From Betaproteobacteria bacterium UBA2293 (GTDB lineage Bacteria > Pseudomonadota > Gammaproteobacteria > Burkholderiales > Rhodocyclaceae): 13,609 bases of DNA. The DNA lies in NCBI GenBank assembly GCA_002345845.1, contig DDWF01000288.1:569-14177 (forward strand), written 5' to 3'. The notes under the pieces are model-generated. The model was not told where the DNA came from. It saw only the letters and a list, made by a program, of their open reading frames with translations, and made no database searches. The stretch's first letter is position 1, and each line of letters opens with the position of its first letter. The position numbers and the translations under genes were made by a program. Shown here in pieces: positions 6,909 through 13,609 of this stretch.

Positions 6909-7555
6909 ACGCGGACGGCGACGCCTTTGACGTTGCCATAGGTGGTGGTTAGCGTGCGTAGGACGCTGGCGCCGGCCTCGAGCAGCAGCATGAACAGGTT
7001 GCGTTCCGTGTACAGGCAGACCGGGCGCACGATGCCGTATTTCTTGGCGAGTGCCGGGGCGAGCGGGGCAAAGCGCTGGTCGATGGGCAGTTCGCCGCCG
7101 GGATAACCCTCGCCCAGTTCGGAGTGCAGACCGAGGATGGAGATGTAGAGCTTGCCACCGATCTTCAGCTTGAGCAGTAGCTGGCGGACGACGATGCGCG
7201 CCTGTTCGTAAGGCATGCTGCACAGACCGCGGCGGAGAACGATGATGTCGTAGGGTTCGCCCGGCGAATCGGCCGACAGATCGGCGAGGCTCATGGTGGC
7301 GAAAGTGATGTCGTCACGCAGGCCGGCGGCGAGGATGCGGCCCTCGGTTTCGCGCTGGCTTGCCGCCTCGTCACCGACGGTGACGCTGGCCCCGAGGCGG
7401 GCGAATTTGATGGCCAGCGAGCAGCGGCCGGCGGGAATGACGAGAATGGAAGCGCGATGATCGATGCGCTGCCGTTTGGCGCATTCCTCAAGCGCCAGGC
7501 GCTCGTTTTCATCGTTTCCGATTGTGAAGGGATTGGCGTTAGTATTGTTGTCCAT
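6905..7555 (-). CDS. Class I methyltransferase-like protein with degenerate SAM motif
   Basis: The product is 216 residues. It looks like a Rossmann-fold SAM-dependent methyltransferase. A strand-loop-helix near residues 36-55 reads ASILVIPAGRCSLAIKFARLG, followed by an acidic strand end (VTVGDEA). Later come YDIIVLRRG (motif IV position) and a helix-strand reading LKLKIGGKLYISI. Motif I has PAGRCS where most enzymes have a GxGxG-like loop. It may therefore bind SAM unusually or have lost activity. ATG 7555 is preferred because GGAG lies 10 bases upstream. ATG 7579 would add eight residues and has no ribosome binding site. Its TGA overlaps the GTG of mak, so the two are probably co-translated. 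It is divergent from the DUF1840-type gene. Substrate is unknown, and no specific family name is claimed. Confidence 0.75.
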   Translation of the reverse strand: MDNNTNANPFTIGNDENERLALEECAKRQRIDHRASILVIPAGRCSLAIKFARLGASVTVGDEAASQRETEGRILAAGLRDDITFATMSLADLSADSPGEPYDIIVLRRGLCSMPYEQARIVVRQLLLKLKIGGKLYISILGLHSELGEGYPGGELPIDQRFAPLAPALAKKYGIVRPVCLYTERNLFMLLLEAGASVLRTLTTTYGNVKGVAVRV

Positions 7556-7635
7556 GTCGTCTCGCTCCGTTCTGTGCATTCTGCATGATGGCCGGGGCGA
7601 ATGACAATCAGACGAAAGTATCAGAAGGGAACGCC

Positions 7636-7959
7636 ATGCTGGTCACCTTTACTTCCAGTGAGACTGGAGAACTGATGATGTTCGCCGAACCGGCGCGCAT
7701 TCTGTTGCAGGCAGTCGGCAAGGAAACTTTGGCGAGCGGCACATTCACTCGCCAGGAAATGGCGGCGGCGGCGGAAACCCTGCGTCAGTCGATGGCGCGG
7801 GCCGAGGCGCCTGCCTCCGCGGAAAGCGACGAAGAGGGCGGCAGCGAGCCGGTGGTGGCCATCGGCCAGCGGGCCTGGCCCTTCATTGACATGCTGGAAC
7901 GCACGGCGAAGGGCGGTCCGGACGCCAACATCGTCTGGCGGGCGGCAGCCGATTTCTGA
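7636..7959 (+). CDS. Small DUF1840-type protein
   Basis: The product is 107 residues, soluble and acidic. It begins MLVTFTSSETGELMMFAE and ends with a segment reading VVAIGQRAWPFIDMLERTAK. Both ends fit the betaproteobacterial DUF1840 family as I remember it: a conserved start with a methionine-rich strand, an acidic low-complexity middle (here ESDEEGGSE) and a conserved QRA-P-ML helix. No function is known for that family. ATG 7636 was chosen because AGGGA lies seven bases upstream and the protein then starts with the family motif. The frame is also open from 7585, but that start has no ribosome binding site. The gene is divergent from the methyltransferase-like gene and convergent with the CheZ-like gene, and its stop codon sits in the stem of the shared hairpin. 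Confidence 0.82.
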   Translation: MLVTFTSSETGELMMFAEPARILLQAVGKETLASGTFTRQEMAAAAETLRQSMARAEAPASAESDEEGGSEPVVAIGQRAWPFIDMLERTAKGGPDANIVWRAAADF

Positions 7960-7980
7960 GCCGGGACAGCCGGCTCAGAA
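7954..7980. terminator. Perfect 11-bp hairpin containing both convergent stop codons
   Basis: TTCTGAGCCGG (7954-7964) and CCGGCTCAGAA (7970-7980) are exact inverted copies with a 5-base loop. The TGA of the plus-strand gene (7957-7959) and the TGA of the minus-strand gene (7975-7977 read on the other strand) sit at mirror positions in the two arms. There is no long T-run on either side, so termination may be weak or the hairpin may act in 3'-end stabilisation. Confidence 0.6.
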
Positions 7981-8535
7981 CAACTCGATATCGTCGCTCT
8001 TGTCCTTCATTTCGGCCATGAATTTCTCGATGGCTTCGTGTACCGGCATGCCGTGCATGACGGCCTCGAACATGGCGACTTCATCGGCCGTGGTGTATTT
8101 GGCCTTGATGCGCTGCTGCAGGGCGACCCATTCGCCAGGATTGAACAGGCGACCCTGATCGCCGACCAGTTCGCTCAGCTCGCCAAGGCTGAGTCCGACA
8201 TGGGCGAGGCGCTGGACCAGCTTGTCGTAAAACTGAAAAGCGATGATCGCCTGATGCACCATCAGCGAAACCTGTCCGGAGGCGCCGACCAGGCTGTCCT
8301 TGGCGGCACCGGCGGGGCCCTCATCCGGCAACGTGGCCAGCGTATCGCCGATGTTGTGCAGGTGGTCGGCCATGGCAGTGAAAGAGTGCGTCAGTACGTC
8401 GACCGAGGCATTGCTGTCCTTCATCGCCGCTTCGATCTGCACCGCCGCCAATTCCAGCAACAGGACGGTCTCGCGGACCTGACTCCAGTTCAGGTCGGGC
8501 TGGTGGGCGGTGGTGCCTTGCAGGGGCATCTTCAT
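7975..8535 (-). CDS. Helical protein resembling the chemotaxis phosphatase CheZ
   Basis: The product is 186 residues, soluble, rich in helix, with no cysteines. The central helix reads VHQAIIAFQFYDKLVQRLAHV. It holds Asp104 and Gln108 in a D-x3-Q arrangement, the same spacing as the Asp143/Gln147 active site of E. coli CheZ, which dephosphorylates CheY-P. The C-terminus is SDDIELF, an acidic-hydrophobic tail comparable in character to the CheY-binding tail of CheZ. Sequence otherwise differs from classical CheZ, and a loop FNPGEWVALQQ follows the helix. I recall similar uncharacterised proteins annotated only as hypothetical or chemotaxis-related. ATG 8535 has AGGA nine bases upstream; the frame is also open to 8691, but that extension looks spurious. 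No other chemotaxis gene is in the window. The gene is secure; the phosphatase role is a hypothesis. Confidence 0.75.
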   Translation of the reverse strand: MKMPLQGTTAHQPDLNWSQVRETVLLLELAAVQIEAAMKDSNASVDVLTHSFTAMADHLHNIGDTLATLPDEGPAGAAKDSLVGASGQVSLMVHQAIIAFQFYDKLVQRLAHVGLSLGELSELVGDQGRLFNPGEWVALQQRIKAKYTTADEVAMFEAVMHGMPVHEAIEKFMAEMKDKSDDIELF

Positions 8536-8659
8536 GTCAGTTGTTCCTTGTCCGGGCGATCGGGAAACAGTCGGCGTTGGGCCGGCAAGCGCCAGACTAT
8601 AGCGCATTCCCAGTCCGCGGCGATCGACGCCGTTGGCCGCTTGGCGGGATAATCGGCGG

Positions 8660-9367
8660 ATGCAGCACCTTTTTCTCTGTCTGTTGACCATGCTCGTGGC
8701 GACACCGCTGGCTGCCGCTCCGCTGGTGGCTGTCGATGTCGGTCACGGGTTGGTTGATGGTGGTGCGATCAGCGCCCGCGGGCGTAACGAATTTGAATTC
8801 AACCAACAGTTCGCCATGGCGCTCGACACGGCGCTCGAGCAGCGGCAGATCGCCGTCCGCCGCATCAATTTCGCCGGCGACATCGGCAGTCTGCCGGAAC
8901 GGCCGCAGCAGGCGGCAGGCAGCGACTTCTTCCTCTCCGTGCATCACGATTCGATCAGTTCGGCCTGGCTGCAGTTCTGGGACTGGGATGGTAGCGAGGC
9001 CAGCTACACCGAGGTCAAGCGTGGCTTCGGCTTGTTCATTTCGGCGCAGAACCCGGATCTCGACACCAGTCTGCGCTGCGCATCGACGATCGGCGCCGTG
9101 TTGCGGCGCCATGGCTTCACGCCGTCCACGTGGCACGGCCGCAAACACCGGGCGGCCGATGAGCAGAATGGCGTCTGGTATTACGACAACCTGGTGGTGC
9201 TCTATCGCACGACGCTACCGGCAGTGCTCTTCGAGGCCGGCGTCATCAAGCACCGGGAAGAGGAACTGGAACTGCTCGACCAGCAACGCCAGGCGCTGAT
9301 GGCCGATGCCGTGGCGACTGGTATCGCTGCCTGCCTGTTCGTTACAGAAAAATCGGCTCAGGATTAA
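8660..9367 (+). CDS. N-acetylmuramoyl-L-alanine amidase, exported (Amidase_3 type)
   Basis: These zinc enzymes cleave the bond between N-acetylmuramic acid and the peptide stem in the periplasm. The product is 235 residues. A signal peptide is visible at 1-20: hydrophobic [20 protein letters not shown] with an Ala-rich cleavage site. The catalytic pattern follows directly: DVGHG (His29), EFEFN (Glu44 or Glu46), SVHHDS (His95/96) and LFEAGVI (Glu192). That fits the His-Glu-His zinc site and catalytic Glu of Amidase_3. No peptidoglycan-binding or AMIN domain is present, so it is a minimal catalytic-domain enzyme. The frame opens at 8633, but ATG 8660 starts cleanly at the signal peptide. A GATAAT hexamer only six bases before the ATG could be a -10, but no -35 supports it. 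It is divergent from the CheZ-like gene and overlaps murB tail to tail by 26 bases. Confidence 0.9.
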   Translation: MQHLFLCLLTMLVATPLAAAPLVAVDVGHGLVDGGAISARGRNEFEFNQQFAMALDTALEQRQIAVRRINFAGDIGSLPERPQQAAGSDFFLSVHHDSISSAWLQFWDWDGSEASYTEVKRGFGLFISAQNPDLDTSLRCASTIGAVLRRHGFTPSTWHGRKHRAADEQNGVWYYDNLVVLYRTTLPAVLFEAGVIKHREEELELLDQQRQALMADAVATGIAACLFVTEKSAQD

Positions 9368-10355
9368 GTTCGACGGCGAATTTTTCGCGGACGGCGGCCT
9401 GCACCGCCGCCATCGTACGTCGCACGTCGGCACCGGTCGCCCCGCCGTGATTGATCAGAACCAGCGCCTGCTTCTCGTACATGCCGACCGGTCCGAGCGC
9501 TTTGCCCTTCCAGCCGGCCTGCTCGATCAGCCAGCCGGCAGCCAGCTTGACCCGCCCATCCGGCTGCAGGTAGCGCGGCAGGCCGGGGTGCTGGTCGGCC
9601 AGCCTGGCGGCCGTCGGGGCGTCTACCACCGGGTTGTGGAAAAAGCTGCCGGCATTCGGCGTCACTGCCGGATCGGGCAGCTTGCGCTGGCGGATGGCGA
9701 TGATCGCGGCAGCGACGTCCGCTGCCGTCGGCGTGGCGATTTCCTGCGCCGCCAGTTCCTGGGCGAGGTCGGCATAGCTGATATTGGCCTCCCACCGCTT
9801 GGGCAGACGGAAGACGACGGAAACGATGGCCAGCCGGCCGCTTAGATGCCAGCCCTGCTGCTTGAACAGGCTGTCGCGGTAGCCGAAGCGGCAGGCCGCG
9901 CGATCGAAGCTGATGAGTTCGCTACACTCAAAATCCCAGGCTTGCAGCGAGTGGAAGTGCTCACACACCTCAAGCCCGTAGGCGCCGATGTTCTGGATCG
10001 GCGCTGCCCCGACGGTGCCGGGAATCAAGCTCAGGTTTTCCAGCCCGGGCCAGCCCTGGGCCAGCGTCCATTGCACGAAGTCGTGCCAGTTCTCGCCGGC
10101 GCCGGCTTCGACATAGAAAGCCTCTGCGTCTTCCTTGACCAAGCACCGGCCGGGGATGGCCATGTGCAGGATGAGGCCGGCGAAGTTGCCGGTTAGCACC
10201 AGATTGCTGCCGCCGCCGAGGATAAAGCGGTTTTCATTGACCAGGTTGGTTGTGGTCAACTGCTCGGGGGTGGTTATTTTTTGGTAGCGGGCAGCCTGGC
10301 CGGGGAGAGCGAGGGTGTTGAAAGGTTTCAGATCGACGTTTTGTTCGGCGTTCAT
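9342..10355 (-). CDS. murB: UDP-N-acetylenolpyruvoylglucosamine reductase
   Basis: MurB is the cytoplasmic FAD enzyme that reduces enolpyruvyl-UDP-GlcNAc with NADPH to UDP-N-acetylmuramate in peptidoglycan synthesis. The product is 337 residues, matching the E. coli-like type I enzyme (about 342). FAD-binding landmarks are [11 protein letters not shown] near 44-54 and [17 protein letters not shown] near 111-127. Catalytic residues appear in order: Arg160 in GYRDS, Ser237 in PNAGSFF and Glu333 in NPEPIFL. The FGYRDSLFK insertion is typical of type I. The start [15 protein letters not shown] fits the family, though I see no Shine-Dalgarno before ATG 10355. It is transcribed alone on the minus strand, away from the usual mur cluster, and its 3' end overlaps the amidase gene by 26 bases. 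Confidence 0.97.
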   Translation of the reverse strand: MNAEQNVDLKPFNTLALPGQAARYQKITTPEQLTTTNLVNENRFILGGGSNLVLTGNFAGLILHMAIPGRCLVKEDAEAFYVEAGAGENWHDFVQWTLAQGWPGLENLSLIPGTVGAAPIQNIGAYGLEVCEHFHSLQAWDFECSELISFDRAACRFGYRDSLFKQQGWHLSGRLAIVSVVFRLPKRWEANISYADLAQELAAQEIATPTAADVAAAIIAIRQRKLPDPAVTPNAGSFFHNPVVDAPTAARLADQHPGLPRYLQPDGRVKLAAGWLIEQAGWKGKALGPVGMYEKQALVLINHGGATGADVRRTMAAVQAAVREKFAVELNPEPIFL

Positions 10356-10430
10356 GGGGACGATTTTCGTCGATTTCTTGCTTTGTATGGGGGTGTCGTT
10401 GATTTGCCGGTGCTTTCCGCCTTGCTTGAA

Positions 10431-10580
10431 GGCGAGCGCACCTTCTTTTGCTTCGCCAAAAAAGCAGCCAAAGAAAAGGCGACCCCTGGTTGTCGCCGTT
10501 CAGCGCCCAGTCTCCTGCGTTGCTCGGCGACTCTCAAGGGGCGGGAAAAGCGTCATGGTGGTGAGGAAGTCTCGCCTCGC
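10431..10580. repeat. Probable dispersed intergenic repeat (cttttgcttcgcc-type)
   Basis: The stretch contains CTTCTTTTGCTTCGCCAAAA followed by AGCCAAAGAAAAGGCGACCCC. I recall this arrangement from many intergenic regions of beta- and gammaproteobacteria, where it is often mis-annotated as short hypothetical proteins. Translated on the plus strand it reads like those spurious ORFs ([14 protein letters not shown]). Boundaries are approximate, and the claim rests on memory rather than on a second copy in this window. Confidence 0.5.
10471..10497 (-). terminator. Terminator-like hairpin upstream of murB, minus strand
   Basis: Read on the minus strand, GGCGAC and GTCGCC form a perfect 6-bp stem with an 8-base loop. 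TTTTCTT follows at once. It would stop transcription arriving from the right (metH direction) before it reaches murB. It lies inside the probable dispersed repeat. Confidence 0.5.
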
Positions 10581-10655
10581 CAAGAAGCGGTGTATTTACA
10601 TGCTGTATGATTTGTTCAAATATGAGTTCAGTACTATTCTTCCGGCCTTTTTTGC

Positions 10656-10686
10656 TTGACGGAGAATTCCAAGGGCACCATAAAAT
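10656..10686 (+). promoter_or_regulatory. Candidate sigma-70 promoter of the zinc-ribbon gene
   Basis: TTGACG (10656-10661) matches five of six bases of the -35 consensus. Seventeen bases later comes CATAAA (10679-10684), and TAAAAT lies at 10681-10686 with 19-base spacing. The predicted transcription start would be only about 10-20 bases before the possible start codons, so the message would have a very short leader. Confidence 0.4.
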
Positions 10687-10707
10687 ATTGATGCAAGTTT
10701 GATAGAT

Positions 10708-11136
10708 ATGTTTCAGATAAACGATAAATCGAAAATGCGGGAAACGAATAGTGAAAAATCGCTATTTCTTCAAGAGGCTTACGTTTGTGAGCAATGTGGT
10801 GCACACATACCCGATGGTAGACTCTGCCCTTTTTGTCAAACTGAAAAAAATCCCTTAGTTTCTGAACCACCTTCTGGTGGTTCAATTGTCGTCGCTGGCT
10901 TGGCAAAAATTGTCCTTACTTTCTTTTCTATCTCGATAAATGCTTGGCTTCCTCTCGTTCTGGTTTTCCTCTGGTTTCTGATGAGTATTTTTGCCCGGAT
11001 TAGTGAACGCGCCCCATCCGACTCCATCATGAGCGCCGCCGCTGTAGGGGTGTTCGTAGGTATCTTCAAGTGGCTCCCCGTATTTCTTCTGTTTGCTGTG
11101 TTTACAGGGGTGTTGCGCTCGGGTTTCATGAGGTAG
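10708..11136 (+). CDS. Small zinc-ribbon membrane protein, uncharacterised
   Basis: The product is about 142 residues. A zinc ribbon lies near the N-terminus: CEQC (Cys27, 30) and CPFC (Cys40, 43) separated by GAHIPDGRL. Then come hydrophobic stretches at about 60-97 (probably two helices) and 107-137, so the ribbon is a small soluble head on a membrane anchor. The start is uncertain: ATG 10708, ATG 10735 or TTG 10699 are all in frame and none has a Shine-Dalgarno; the very short leader may explain this. Composition is unlike the neighbours: 65 of 180 bases are G or C at 10681-10860. That and the flanking repeats suggest acquisition by transfer. I recognise no named family beyond the generic ribbon-plus-membrane layout. 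Function is unknown. Confidence 0.7.
   Translation: MFQINDKSKMRETNSEKSLFLQEAYVCEQCGAHIPDGRLCPFCQTEKNPLVSEPPSGGSIVVAGLAKIVLTFFSISINAWLPLVLVFLWFLMSIFARISERAPSDSIMSAAAVGVFVGIFKWLPVFLLFAVFTGVLRSGFMR
10864..10883. repeat. Perfect 8-bp inverted repeat inside the zinc-ribbon gene
   Basis: GAACCACC and GGTGGTTC flank a TTCT loop. It lies in the coding linker between the zinc ribbon and the first membrane segment, encoding EPPSGGS. It may be only a by-product of Pro-Pro and Gly-Gly codons. Confidence 0.45.
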
Positions 11137-11225
11137 GCCGTTATGTATCGAAACGTTATTTGTTCCGGGTCCCCGTGTGGAGCGCCGAGCAATGTAGAAG
11201 CCGGTGGAAAAGGGGCGAGGACGTA

Positions 11226-11283
11226 GCTACTGCCGCTTTCGAGTAGCGCAGTTCCCTCGGGTGCGGGAATGACGGGGAATGAC
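11226..11283. repeat. Intergenic hairpins and duplicated GGGAATGAC unit downstream of metH
   Basis: GCTACT (11226-11231) pairs with AGTAGC (11242-11247), and TTCCC (11252-11256) pairs with GGGAA (11265-11269). GGGAATGAC then occurs twice in tandem (11265-11273 and 11275-11283). On the minus strand this reads GTCATTCCCGC, a motif I recall from REP-like intergenic repeats of many proteobacteria. It lies just past the metH stop and could help define the metH transcript end, though no T-run is present. Confidence 0.5.
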
Positions 11284-11294
11284 GGTGCCGGCGA

Positions 11295-13609
<2,315 letters not shown>

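Larger units (their letters stand above)
10356..10698. other. Gene-poor interval between murB and the zinc-ribbon gene
   Basis: I find no convincing gene in these 343 bases. The left 75 bases must hold the murB promoter, but no clear sigma-70 boxes are visible. The middle carries a probable dispersed repeat with a minus-strand terminator-like hairpin. The right third turns AT-rich and contains a candidate promoter for the next gene. Confidence 0.6.

Noticed and set aside
6909..7223. Upstream extension of the mak frame
   Set aside because: E. coli-like Mak starts right at LRLGIDLGG. The extension is Arg/Pro/His-rich and antigenic to the methyltransferase-like reading frame, which is preferred.
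10315..10659. 114-residue plus-strand ORF starting inside murB, and a 109-residue ORF from 10281
   Set aside because: Both begin antisense to the murB start and run through the probable dispersed repeat; their translations look like the usual spurious products of that repeat.

Overview
This 13.6 kb window is a GC-rich bacterial chromosome segment made mostly of housekeeping genes. Gene content and protein character suggest a betaproteobacterium, most likely Rhodocyclales (Dechloromonas/Azonexus-like). The pointers are a HemE-PriA pair, a DUF1840-type protein, a type I MurB and a B12-dependent MetH. This placement is inferred from remembered families, not from a search.

Layout, left to right. 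(1) The 3' part of hemE, then its terminator, and a 300-base gap that is unusually AT-rich and carries several DnaA-box matches. (2) priA, followed by a cytosolic protein with EF-hand-like calcium loops from a widespread uncharacterised family. (3) A four-gene minus-strand run, probably an operon: a degenerate methyltransferase-like protein, the ROK sugar kinase mak, the MOSC protein yiiM and an MFS transporter. Two of its junctions are GTGA or TTGA stop/start overlaps. (4) A small DUF1840-type gene convergent with a CheZ-like gene; both stop codons lie in one perfect hairpin. (5) A periplasmic amidase convergent with murB, with overlapping 3' ends. (6) An AT-rich islet between murB and metH. 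It holds one small zinc-ribbon membrane protein and is flanked by what look like dispersed intergenic repeats. (7) The C-terminal two thirds of metH, cut by the right window edge.

The genes serve haem synthesis (hemE), replication restart (priA), sugar phosphorylation (mak), detoxification of N-hydroxylated compounds (yiiM), probable chemotaxis signalling, peptidoglycan synthesis and remodelling (murB, amidase) and methionine synthesis (metH). They do not form one pathway.

I see no CRISPR array, tRNA, rRNA, transposase or phage gene. I found no convincing new multi-gene system. The best leads are the DnaA-box cluster between hemE and priA, the CheZ-like protein with a D-x3-Q motif and acidic tail, and the low-GC zinc-ribbon islet.
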